A DNA stretch of 38,315 nucleotides from CAYSLA01 sp964431685 (GTDB lineage: Bacteria > Armatimonadota > UBA5829), in NCBI GenBank assembly GCA_964431685.1, contig CAYSLA010000014.1, forward strand, positions 1 through 38,315, in the 5' to 3' direction. Below are positions 24,650-31,951 of this stretch, in pieces; positions within the stretch are counted from its first letter, which is position 1, and every line of letters begins with the position of its first letter. The notes under the pieces were generated by a model that ran no database searches, had not been told where the DNA came from, and saw only the letters and a list, made by a program, of their open reading frames with translations. Position numbers and translations under genes: made by a program.

Positions 24650-24679
24650 TATGCTTCGGGACAATCGTCCCGAAGCATA
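24650..24679. repeat. TTCGGGAC-family hairpin upstream of flgF
   Basis: TATGCTTCGGGAC (24650-24662) pairs perfectly with GTCCCGAAGCATA (24667-24679) around loop AATC. The same 13-bp stem with loop AACC is in flgN at 30196-30225. Confidence 0.85.
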
Positions 24680-24717
24680 GCAAAGAAGCCCCTGTATTCG
24701 GATTCTGAACCTCCGGC

Positions 24718-24745
24718 TAAAGCCCGTTTGACCCTCTGTCGATAT
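24718..24745 (+). promoter_or_regulatory. Putative sigma-28 (FliA) promoter of the flgF operon
   Basis: TAAA (24718-24721), a 16-base spacer and GTCGATAT (24738-24745), matching seven of eight bases of the SigD-type -10 GCCGATAT (spacing 15 is usual). It lies 17 bases before the flgF start. The fliA gene is at 9237. A GGAGG ribosome site sits at 24753-24757. Confidence 0.55.
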
Positions 24746-24762
24746 GTTGACTGGAGGACCAG

Positions 24763-25455
24763 ATGATACGTGCTTTATACACTGCTTCGAGCGGAATGGT
24801 AGCGCAGACCGTCAGGCAAGACATAATCGCCAACAACATCGCCAACGTGCAGACGCCAGGCTACAAGGCGCAGAAGGCGCTCGTCAGTTCATTCGCGGAA
24901 GTGCTGTCCAATCAGGGCAGCATCAATCCAAGCGCCACAAGACGGCAACCGTACCCGGACGTATGTGCGCCGTCGTCTGCGACAGTAGTGCAGACCGCCG
25001 AGGACAACTCGGAGGGTATGCTCAAGATCACAGGCAACGCGCTCGATTTCTCCATCAAGGGACCCGGCGCATTCACCGCGGCCCGCGGCACGGATATCTA
25101 CACCACCAGGTCCGGCGCGTTTGTCCTGAACAACGTCAATGAACTCTGCACCCTCGACGGAGGAAAGGTGCAGGGCCAGCGCGGGTCCATCAAGATACCT
25201 TCCGAGAAGTGGGAGCTTCACGAAGACGGCTCCATTGTGGCAAACGGCGAGATCGTCGATAGACTTCAGATCGCAGGCTTTGACAAGACATCAACTCAGA
25301 TTAGCCAGGGATCACTGGAGCAGTCGAACGTCAACATCTTCAAAGAGATGGTTTCGATGATAGCTAACATGCGAAGTTTTGAGGCTAATCAGAAGGTGAT
25401 AGCCTCTGTAGACCAGTCCCTCAGCAAACTGATCAACGAGGGCGGCAAGGTCTAG
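24763..25455 (+). CDS. flgF: Flagellar rod protein FlgF
   Basis: A 230-residue rod protein of the FlgE/F/G family. The N-terminal motif reads ALYTASSGMVAQTVRQDII, then ANNIANVQTPGYKAQKA, and the C-terminal motif is LEQSNVNIFKEMVSMIANM (about residues 185-203). It is shorter and less typical than the following paralogue, so it is assigned FlgF, the proximal rod subunit. GGAGG is 5 bases before the ATG, with a sigma-28-like promoter just upstream. The flgG start follows after 39 bases. Confidence 0.85.
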   Translation: MIRALYTASSGMVAQTVRQDIIANNIANVQTPGYKAQKALVSSFAEVLSNQGSINPSATRRQPYPDVCAPSSATVVQTAEDNSEGMLKITGNALDFSIKGPGAFTAARGTDIYTTRSGAFVLNNVNELCTLDGGKVQGQRGSIKIPSEKWELHEDGSIVANGEIVDRLQIAGFDKTSTQISQGSLEQSNVNIFKEMVSMIANMRSFEANQKVIASVDQSLSKLINEGGKV

Positions 25456-25494
25456 CGGAATGGAACACGGGAATAGCAAAAGGCAGGTTCAACA

Positions 25495-26283
25495 ATGATT
25501 AGAAGTCTCTATACTGCGGCAACTGGGATGTCGGCACAGCAGACAAACATGGATATTACCGCAAACAACCTTGCGAACGTCAATACCACTGGCTTCAAGA
25601 AGAGCCGCGCTGACTTTCAGGACCTTCTTTACCAGACTCTGCGGGCCGCGGGCTCGTCACAGGCGCAAGGGATGAAGATCCCAACGGGCATTCAGGTGGG
25701 TCTCGGAACGAGGCTGGCGGCAGTTCAGAAGGTTTTCACTCAAGGCGACTTCCAGAACACGGGCAATCAACTGGACCTGGTTATCGAAGGCGACGGTTTC
25801 TTCGAGGTGATGCTGCCTTCCGGCAGTTCGGCCTATACTCGAGACGGAGCTCTGAAGCTGGATTCCACGGGCCGCCTTGTGACCTCGGACGGTTACGCGG
25901 TGCAGCCCGAGCTCACTATTCCCGCCGATACGATGGAGATCACCATAGGCGAAGACGGGACTGTCTCCGTGAAGACGGCGGGGGCCACTGTCGCGACGGA
26001 ACTAGGCCAAATCCAACTGACGCGGTTTCTCAACCCCGCGGGCCTTGTGAGCCAGGGCAAGAACCTCTTCACTACATCAGACGCGTCGGGCGACCCGATC
26101 ACTGGGACCGCCGGAGCGGATGGGATGGGGACGATTGCGCAGGGGTTCGTTGAGATGTCCAACGTGAAGGTTGTTGAGGAGATGGTCAATATGATCGTTG
26201 CTCAGCGTGCCTACGAGGTCAACTCAAAATCTATCCAGGCCGCCGATGAAATGCTCAACACGGCGAACAATCTGCGCAGGTAG
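25495..26283 (+). CDS. flgG: Distal rod protein FlgG
   Basis: A 262-residue protein of exactly the FlgG length. The N-terminal rod signature LYTAATGMSAQQTNMDITAN continues as NLANVNTTGFKKSRADFQDLLYQTL. The C-terminal signature is EMSNVKVVEEMVNMIVAQRA and YEVNSKSIQAADEML. FlgG makes the rigid distal rod that crosses the periplasm through the P- and L-rings. It is 39 bases after flgF and 5 bases before flgA. Confidence 0.96.
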   Translation: MIRSLYTAATGMSAQQTNMDITANNLANVNTTGFKKSRADFQDLLYQTLRAAGSSQAQGMKIPTGIQVGLGTRLAAVQKVFTQGDFQNTGNQLDLVIEGDGFFEVMLPSGSSAYTRDGALKLDSTGRLVTSDGYAVQPELTIPADTMEITIGEDGTVSVKTAGATVATELGQIQLTRFLNPAGLVSQGKNLFTTSDASGDPITGTAGADGMGTIAQGFVEMSNVKVVEEMVNMIVAQRAYEVNSKSIQAADEMLNTANNLRR

Positions 26284-26288
26284 ATGAA

Positions 26289-27263
26289 ATGACAAGACGA
26301 ACCAGCATATCAGTGCTCACAGCCGCTATTCTCGCGGCCTGCATGGCAAAGTGCAGCCTGGCAGCGGTAACGGTGGAACTCCGAGAACGCGCCAGCGTGG
26401 CTCCCGCGTCGCTTCTGTGCATCAAGGACATAGCTGAAGTCTCCGGAGACCCTGCATGGGCACGCCGCGTGGGAGATATCACACTGGCCACAGCACCGGT
26501 TGCCGGCTCCGAACGCGCAATCCAAAGCGACTACGTTCGCCTTAAGATCAAGGCCGCCAATCTGCTCGCGGGCACTGTGATATCCGGAGCCAAACAGACC
26601 ATAGTCAGCGGCCGGTCTACTTCAGTTTCTTCCGAGCAGCTTGCTGAAGAGGCGAAAGCGTGCCTCGTTTCGCTGCTGCCGCACGACGGACGAGTTTATG
26701 ACGTGACCGTGGAACGGGCCCCCAAAGATCTGGTGGTGAACGGCAGCGGTGATATCACGATATCGACGAAGCTGCTCGCTCTGGCCGCGAGGCCCGGAAC
26801 CAACAGTGTGTCGGTTGAAGTTGTATCCGGCGGAAAGACTGTAGGAAGAACCACTTGCACTCTGCGAGTCAAAGCTCTGGCAGACGTGGTGGTCGCCACC
26901 GCTCAGATCCGACAGGGTGACGCAGTAACGAGCGAAAACACCCGGGTGGAGAAACGCGAGGTAGGCGCGTTAACCACATCGCACACTGTGGCCGCGCTGC
27001 TGGCCTTCGATCAGTTGGTAGCGAAGCGAACCATCGCGGTGGGCTCCCTGCTGAGTTCAAACGACGTGCAATCACCCCCCATAATCCGTAGAGGTGACAC
27101 AGTGACGGTCCTGGTACACTGCGGGGCAGTCACACTTACCACCACGGCAACCGCAAAACAGGACGCCTGGAAGGGCGATGTGGTCGCGGTTCGGCCGGAC
27201 GTGTCGTCAAGTGACCTTCGCGGCACCGTATCGCAGCAGGGTATTGTCGAGTTATTCAGATGA
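26289..27263 (+). CDS. flgA: Flagellar P-ring chaperone FlgA
   Basis: A 324-residue protein with a signal peptide (residues 1-24) and two FlgA-like halves, the second an SAF-type domain (about residues 190-320: ADVVVATAQIRQGDAVTSEN, then VEKREVGAL). FlgA is a periplasmic chaperone for FlgI, encoded two genes on. It is longer than the E. coli FlgA (about 219) because of an additional N-terminal region. It is 5 bases after flgG and followed by a dispersed palindrome. Confidence 0.9.
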   Translation: MTRRTSISVLTAAILAACMAKCSLAAVTVELRERASVAPASLLCIKDIAEVSGDPAWARRVGDITLATAPVAGSERAIQSDYVRLKIKAANLLAGTVISGAKQTIVSGRSTSVSSEQLAEEAKACLVSLLPHDGRVYDVTVERAPKDLVVNGSGDITISTKLLALAARPGTNSVSVEVVSGGKTVGRTTCTLRVKALADVVVATAQIRQGDAVTSENTRVEKREVGALTTSHTVAALLAFDQLVAKRTIAVGSLLSSNDVQSPPIIRRGDTVTVLVHCGAVTLTTTATAKQDAWKGDVVAVRPDVSSSDLRGTVSQQGIVELFR

Positions 27264-27265
27264 AG

Positions 27266-27295
27266 GTAGGGGAGCACTTCGAAATGCTCCCTTGC
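27266..27295. repeat. GTAGGGGAGCAC-family palindrome, flgA-flgH spacer
   Basis: Identical over most of its 30 bases to the copy at 9174-9203 (before fliA) and related to the csrA tail at 33666-33694. It begins 3 bases after flgA and leaves an AAGGAG site (27301-27306) for flgH. Confidence 0.8.
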
Positions 27296-27315
27296 GAGGG
27301 AAGGAGTCAAGAAGC

Positions 27316-27900
27316 ATGTCCAGACTTATCGTGATAGCAGTCGTGTCTCTGGCAGTTATTGGTACAGTGCTCTCGGCAGTCGCGGCGGAGTCGCTGTGGA
27401 CTGACGACAGCAAAGGTCTCTACACGGACAAGAAAGCTGCAAGTGTTGGGGACCTTCTGACGATAATCATCGTGGAGTCGGCCGCTTCCAGCCAGCAGGC
27501 CACTACCGATGCAAAGAAGTCCAGCGGCCTCAGCAACGAGCCCGGCATCGGCCCATTCTTGAAGAACCTGCCGATGATGTCGTATGGCCTCAGCGACAAT
27601 ATGAAGGCCAACGGCTCTACCAGCCGAACAAGCACATTGAGCGCAAAGATAACGGTGAAGGTTACTAAGATTGATGAAAACGGAAACCTGGAGATAGAAG
27701 GCACCAGGTTTGTGCAGACCAACAGAGAGAAGGCGGAGATGAAGTTGACCGGAACAGTTCGTCCCCAGGACGTTTCTGTTGACAACACCATTCTCAGCAC
27801 ATATATAGCGAACGCAAGAATAGCGTATCAGGGCAGCGGGCCAATCGGTGACCGCCAGAAGGAAGGGCTGATCACGAAGCTGCTGCATTGGATATTCTAG
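27316..27900 (+). CDS. flgH: Flagellar L-ring protein FlgH, without lipobox cysteine
   Basis: A 194-residue protein with FlgH features: SLWTDDSKGLYTDKKAASVG, then DLLTIIIVESA (about residues 27-56), NFEI-like FEIEGTRF-type segments seen here as NGNLEIEGTR, and the C-terminal VSVDNTILSTYIANARIAYQ. The start at 27316 has AAGGAG 9 bases before it. Oddity: the signal peptide ends VLSAVAAES with no Cys, so it is not a lipoprotein, although FlgH of E. coli is. It overlaps nothing and ends 77 bases before flgI's likely start. Confidence 0.93.
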   Translation: MSRLIVIAVVSLAVIGTVLSAVAAESLWTDDSKGLYTDKKAASVGDLLTIIIVESAASSQQATTDAKKSSGLSNEPGIGPFLKNLPMMSYGLSDNMKANGSTSRTSTLSAKITVKVTKIDENGNLEIEGTRFVQTNREKAEMKLTGTVRPQDVSVDNTILSTYIANARIAYQGSGPIGDRQKEGLITKLLHWIF

Positions 27901-27957
27901 ACCGCACGTCGACGGTCACACGTCACGCGGCAATGTCGATTGCCGGGACGTGCGGTC
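27900..27957. repeat. Nested palindrome between flgH and flgI
   Basis: GACCGCACGTC (27900-27910) pairs with GACGTGCGGTC (27947-27957), an 11-bp stem. Inside it CGGCAAT (27928-27934) pairs with ATTGCCG (27939-27945). This could be an mRNA structure or a repeat remnant; only one copy is seen here. Confidence 0.6.
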
Positions 27958-27977
27958 ACTTGGATGGACTGATAAAA

Positions 27978-29147
27978 ATGAACTACACACACTGGGCGAA
28001 CATAAGAAGAAAACTGATACTACGAAGTCCTGAATCAAGTTCAGGATGGCTTCAGGGACTGGTGCTGCTGCTGATAGGCCTGACCGCTTTGTCTGCGACT
28101 GCGCTTGGCCAGACCGTACGCATCAAGGACATAGCTAACGTGGACGGCGTTCGGTCGAACCAACTGGTCGGATATGGACTTGTGATAGGTCTGAGCGGGA
28201 CGGGTGACAGCCAGCAGGCCAGGTTCACAACGCAGAGCGTGGCGAACATGCTGGAGTCCTACGGCGTTGGGGTGCCGGCCGACAAGCTGAAGCTCAAGAA
28301 CGTGGCCGCGGTGCTGCTAACCGCTGAGCTTCCGCCGTTTGCTCGGCCTGGCACAAGAATCGACGTAACCGTATCCTCCATCGGCGACTCGCCCAGTCTT
28401 CAGGGAGGCACACTGGTTCAGTCTCCGCTGAAAGCCGCGAACGGAGCAGTCTACGCAGTCGCGCAGGGCCCGATCTCCATTGGCGGATTTTCCGCCGGCG
28501 GAGGAGGTGCGTCTGTCTCAAAGAACCACGCAACAGTGGGCAAAGTTCCTCAGGGCGCAATTGTCGAACGAGCGACGACGACAATCATCCAGGAATCTGA
28601 CGCGGTCACAATGACCCTGAACAAGGGCGACTTTACGACCGCGAAACGAGTAGCCGACGCGATAAACCAGGCACTGGGATCTGCTGTCGCTGCTGCCAAT
28701 GACGCCAACTCAGTTCGCGTGTCGCTGCCGGATAGCTACACCGGCGATGTAGTTGGGCTTATAGCACAGATCGAGTCCATCGAGGTCACCACAGACACGG
28801 TGGCAAAAGTCATAGTTAACGAGCGCACGGGTACTGTGGTCATCGGAGGCTCAGTGCGCATCACGCCCGTAGCGGTCTCGCACGGAGCGCTGACAGTGGA
28901 AGTCAATACGGACCTCGACGTCTACCAGCCCGAACCATTGAGCGGAGGAACGACAGTCGTAGCCCAGCAGAAGAACGTGGAAGTGAAGGAACAGAAAAAC
29001 AGTCTCGTCCGCCTGAAGGACGCAAGCACAATCGACGAGCTCGTGAGGGCACTGAACACCCTGAAGGTGACGCCCCGGGACCTCATATCGATCCTCCAGG
29101 CAATAAAGCAGGCCGGAGCCCTCCAGGCCCAACTGGAGGTGATATGA
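27978..29147 (+). CDS. flgI: Flagellar P-ring protein FlgI
   Basis: A 389-residue protein of FlgI length. After a signal peptide (hydrophobic stretch about residues 28-42, ending ALGQ), the mature start TVRIKDIANVDGVRSNQLVG, LVIGLSGTGDS and LKLKNVAAVLLTAELPPF match the P-ring family. The C-terminus VTPRDLISILQAIKQAGALQ is typical. The ATG at 27978 is chosen as the start nearest the signal sequence. The unusually long n-region (residues 1-27) includes a stretch encoded by a 22-base palindrome shared with the MITE. Confidence 0.94.
   Translation: MNYTHWANIRRKLILRSPESSSGWLQGLVLLLIGLTALSATALGQTVRIKDIANVDGVRSNQLVGYGLVIGLSGTGDSQQARFTTQSVANMLESYGVGVPADKLKLKNVAAVLLTAELPPFARPGTRIDVTVSSIGDSPSLQGGTLVQSPLKAANGAVYAVAQGPISIGGFSAGGGGASVSKNHATVGKVPQGAIVERATTTIIQESDAVTMTLNKGDFTTAKRVADAINQALGSAVAAANDANSVRVSLPDSYTGDVVGLIAQIESIEVTTDTVAKVIVNERTGTVVIGGSVRITPVAVSHGALTVEVNTDLDVYQPEPLSGGTTVVAQQKNVEVKEQKNSLVRLKDASTIDELVRALNTLKVTPRDLISILQAIKQAGALQAQLEVI
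28027..28048 (-). repeat. MITE-fragment palindrome inside flgI signal region
   Basis: These 22 bases are an exact reverse complement of positions 36099-36120 in MITE copy 2. The core TCCTGAA/TTCAGGA forms a 7-bp stem. It is translated as FlgI residues about 17-23 (SPESSSG). Confidence 0.7.
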
Positions 29148-29602
29148 TGCGCGTGGATGCAGCGAGCACACATTGGATGTTTCGGGATTTCGGAATGCAC
29201 AATGCTGGGTGCCTGATGAGACCAGAATCCCGAAACAACACAAACGTCGGATCGGCGGTCGAAGTTTCGGGACAAGCGTGTCCCGAAACGACAAGAGAGG
29301 ACGAGAAGCTCAAGGAGGCCTGCAGGAGCTTTGAGGCAATGCTAACCGGCATTATGCTCAAGGGAATGCGAAAGACAGTCGTGAAGACGGACCTCTTTGG
29401 GTCCGGCAAGGAAGAGGAACTCTTCCAGGAGATGTTGGACAGCGAGATTTGCCAAAGCGTATCGAAATCGGCTGCCGTTGGTATAGCCCAGATGCTGTAC
29501 CGTCAACTTCGCAGTGACCAGGCGATCGCGATCACGGATCGGGCGACCGAACAAACGTCCCCACGGTTTGTCGGTGACGCGCGAGATGAAGGAGTAACGT
29601 AA
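29144..29602 (+). CDS. flgJ: Rod-binding FlgJ N-domain protein with repeat-derived N-terminus
   Basis: A 152-residue protein with only the FlgJ rod-capping domain: EACRSFEAMLTGIMLKGMRK and DLFGSGKEEELFQEMLDSEI (residues about 58-103), then AVGIAQMLYRQL. No muramidase domain is present. The start ATG overlaps the flgI stop (ATGA); a second ATG 3 bases later has better spacing to GGAGG. Residues about 12-48, before the domain, are encoded by two palindromic repeats (29178-29237, 29264-29289) and are not expected in normal FlgJ. Confidence 0.88.
   Translation: MMRVDAASTHWMFRDFGMHNAGCLMRPESRNNTNVGSAVEVSGQACPETTREDEKLKEACRSFEAMLTGIMLKGMRKTVVKTDLFGSGKEEELFQEMLDSEICQSVSKSAAVGIAQMLYRQLRSDQAIAITDRATEQTSPRFVGDARDEGVT
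29178..29237. repeat. TTCGGGAT-type long palindrome inside flgJ
   Basis: TGTTTCGGGATT (29178-29189) pairs exactly with AATCCCGAAACA (29226-29237), a 12-bp stem around a 36-base loop. Its 5' arm is translated MFRD, the same reading frame as in FlgN. Confidence 0.8.
29264..29289. repeat. TTCGGGAC-type hairpin inside flgJ
   Basis: GTTTCGGGACA (29264-29274) pairs perfectly with TGTCCCGAAAC (29279-29289) around loop AGCG. It is translated in frame as SGQACPE, a different frame from the other copies. Confidence 0.8.
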
Positions 29603-29890
29603 ATGATAATCACCCCAGCACGCAGCAATCATCTGATGGGAGTAGCCCTGCAGCAGATATATAAGACCAACAACACTCCCTCAGTGGCGAGAGCCGGAAA
29701 GGCCGACGTTGTAGACATTTCGTGCTTCGCGGCAGCGATAGACAAAGCCAGAAGGACTATTGACTGCCTGCCGAGCGTGAGAAACGAACTGGTCCTGCAG
29801 ACTCGTCTGGAGCTTCTGGAAGGAAGCCGCCCTCGGGCGGCCGACACGGCGTCAGCAATGATAAACCGCGCATCAAGAGGCGAGGCATAG
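29603..29890 (+). CDS. flgM: Anti-sigma-28 factor FlgM
   Basis: A 95-residue protein of FlgM size that starts immediately after flgJ's stop codon. The C-terminal half has the FlgM pattern: DVVDIS, a helix ending CLPSVRNELVLQTRLELLEG, then RAADTASAMI. FlgM binds FliA and is exported once the hook is finished, freeing FliA. With fliA at 9237 the circuit is complete. The N-terminal half is variable and disordered, as in the family. Confidence 0.8.
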   Translation: MIITPARSNHLMGVALQQIYKTNNTPSVARAGKADVVDISCFAAAIDKARRTIDCLPSVRNELVLQTRLELLEGSRPRAADTASAMINRASRGEA

Positions 29891-29896
29891 AGCAAT

Positions 29897-30496
29897 ATGG
29901 CCACTAGAGACGAACAAATCAACTCACTACTGGGGTGTCTTCACGAGATCAAAGATCTGATGGAGTACTCATACGCGACAGCAATGAACCAACAGAGGTC
30001 GCTTGTTGATAATGACGCCGAGGGCATAGTAGTCGCCACGAAGGCACAAGAGGAAGTCCTCAGACGAATAGGCGAGGCTGATCAGCGGGCTGCTGCTGTT
30101 AGCAGGCAGTTGGCGATCGAGGCGAATGCTATGTTTCGGGACAACTGCCCCGAAGCACATGATGCGGAACACCTCCCCCTCTCCCCTCCGTTTTCTATGC
30201 TTCGGGACAACCGTCCCGAAGCATATGATGCGGACGGGGTTGACGCGTCATCTATCGCGCAGATTGCCGGCAGCCCTCACGCTCAGATGATCACGGCGGC
30301 CACCAAGGAGATATCTACTCTCGCTGCCATGGTTGCCGATGCCAATGAGACCAACCGAGTGCTGCTCCAGAACGGTCTGGACATTGTTACGGAATGTCTG
30401 CGGGCCGTGGCAACGACCCCGGCCACTGTGTATTCGGACGCGGGTCTGGTGCCGGAGAGTCGAGCAGACGTTCTAAGCCTGGACCGGAAAGTGTAG
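29897..30496 (+). CDS. flgN: FlgN-type export chaperone with repeat-encoded insertion
   Basis: A 199-residue mostly helical protein placed between flgM and flgK, as FlgN usually is. The N-terminal helix pair (residues 1-77: LLGCLHEIKDLMEYSYATAM, then EEVLRRIGEADQRAAAVSRQ) and the C-terminal helix (about 130-170) fit the FlgN three-helix fold that binds FlgK and FlgL. Residues about 79-113 are encoded by palindromic repeats (30131-30233) and fall between helices, where an insertion is least harmful. The assignment rests on helix pattern and context rather than on a strong motif. Confidence 0.75.
   Translation: MATRDEQINSLLGCLHEIKDLMEYSYATAMNQQRSLVDNDAEGIVVATKAQEEVLRRIGEADQRAAAVSRQLAIEANAMFRDNCPEAHDAEHLPLSPPFSMLRDNRPEAYDADGVDASSIAQIAGSPHAQMITAATKEISTLAAMVADANETNRVLLQNGLDIVTECLRAVATTPATVYSDAGLVPESRADVLSLDRKV
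30131..30233 (+). repeat. Composite palindromic insertion inside flgN
   Basis: It contains a TTCGGG/CCCGAAG hairpin (30131-30160), a CCTCCCC-family half (30164-30190) and a perfect 13-bp stem, TATGCTTCGGGAC/GTCCCGAAGCATA (30196-30225). Both hairpins are read in the same frame as M-x-RDN-x-PEA-x-DA. The last hairpin is nearly identical to 24650-24679. Confidence 0.88.
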
Positions 30497-30507
30497 AGCA
30501 AAAGAAA

Positions 30508-31944
30508 ATGGCCGGTACATTCTTTGGGATAAACATTGCCCAGTCGGGCCTGAACGCACAGCGCCAGGCAATGGACATTCTCGGCTACAATGTCGCGCAC
30601 GCGAACGACCCGACCTACAAGCGACAAAGAGTGAACATGTCAGAGCGGGCGGTGCTGGCCCAATCACAGGAGGCGTCGTCTACAGGCACGTCTGCGTTTG
30701 GAGCTGGCGTAGGAACAGGCGGCATCGAACGCATACGGGACGCCCTGATAGAAAACCGACTGCGCTACGCTATGCAGAAGAGCTCACAATGGGACTTCAT
30801 GTCGGGCAAGATGCTGGGGCTGGAAGCCCTGATAGGTGAACCAAGCGACACGGGACTTCAGGCCGATCTGGACAACTTCTGGAACTCGTGGCAAAGGGTC
30901 GCAACCAGTCCGGAATCCATCCCGGTGAGAAGCGCCCTGCTCGAAGACGCGAAGGCTCTATGCGCGAGGATGCAGTATCTCAATTCACAGATGCGTAGCA
31001 CAGTGGACGACCTCAACCTGTCGGCCATCGATAAGGTGGGCCAGGTTAACGCGATCGGCCAGGAGATTGCCAGACTTAACAACGAGATTTCAGCGCTTGA
31101 TTCAGGTCAGGTGCCGGTTAACGACCTGCTGAACCGCCGAGACGCACTGGTTCTGGAGCTCGCCAAGCTGGCGGACATCCAACAGCACGGCGAAGGCAAA
31201 GACAGCTTCATCATATCTATTGGCGGTCGGGTTCTGGTGCAGGGAAGCAAGTTCAATGCTCTCAAGACCACACTGGCCCCTGGCGGCAACAGGGAGATTG
31301 AGTGGGCATCCGATGGTGCGAGAGTCTCCCTTAGCGGCGGCCAACTCTCGGCAATACGCGAACTGCGGGATGTGTCTTTGCCCAAGTACATGGCCGCCCT
31401 TGACAGTGTGGCCAGACATCTTGTAACAGAGGTCAACAGGATTCACGCGGGTGACCCCACGGCCACACCGCCAATACCCGCGGGCAACACTATGCTCAAG
31501 GACGCTCTGGGAAATCCGATTCCCGGAGGCAACTTCTTCGATCCGACCAAGCTGACGGCCGGCAGTATATGTCTTTCCGCCACGATTGTCGACCGCCCAG
31601 AACTGATCGCGGCCTCCGCAACGGGAGGCGTCGGAGATGGCGATGTCGCCACAGCCATATCCAATGTCCAGAATACGGTCGTGTCCGGTGGACTGACTAT
31701 CAACCAGCTCTACCGTGAAATGATTGGTGATATTGGAGCCTCGTCTGCGATGTCCCAGCGGCAGGCGGCGGCACATAAGCTGGTAGTGGATCAATTCACC
31801 ATGCAGCAGCAGGCGGTATCTGGCGTTTCTCTCGACGAGGAAATGACCAACATGATCAAGTTTCAGCAGGCCTACAACGCGTCCGCCAGAGTCTTGACCG
31901 CGATGGACGAATTGCTTGATGTGCTCGTAGGCATCGGAAGGTAA
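30508..31944 (+). CDS. flgK: Hook-filament junction protein FlgK
   Basis: A 478-residue FlgK. The N-terminal motif INIAQSGLNAQRQAMDILGY and the following NVAHANDPTYKRQRV are conserved (the final part in the usual NxxNxxTPGY position), and the C-terminal EMTNMIKFQQAYNASARVLT and MDELLDVLV end is typical. A longer upstream frame exists but overlaps flgN; the ATG at 30508 begins where the family does. FlgK caps the hook and anchors the filament with FlgL, which follows after 7 bases. Confidence 0.96.
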   Translation: MAGTFFGINIAQSGLNAQRQAMDILGYNVAHANDPTYKRQRVNMSERAVLAQSQEASSTGTSAFGAGVGTGGIERIRDALIENRLRYAMQKSSQWDFMSGKMLGLEALIGEPSDTGLQADLDNFWNSWQRVATSPESIPVRSALLEDAKALCARMQYLNSQMRSTVDDLNLSAIDKVGQVNAIGQEIARLNNEISALDSGQVPVNDLLNRRDALVLELAKLADIQQHGEGKDSFIISIGGRVLVQGSKFNALKTTLAPGGNREIEWASDGARVSLSGGQLSAIRELRDVSLPKYMAALDSVARHLVTEVNRIHAGDPTATPPIPAGNTMLKDALGNPIPGGNFFDPTKLTAGSICLSATIVDRPELIAASATGGVGDGDVATAISNVQNTVVSGGLTINQLYREMIGDIGASSAMSQRQAAAHKLVVDQFTMQQQAVSGVSLDEEMTNMIKFQQAYNASARVLTAMDELLDVLVGIGR

Positions 31945-31951
31945 GGGTATT

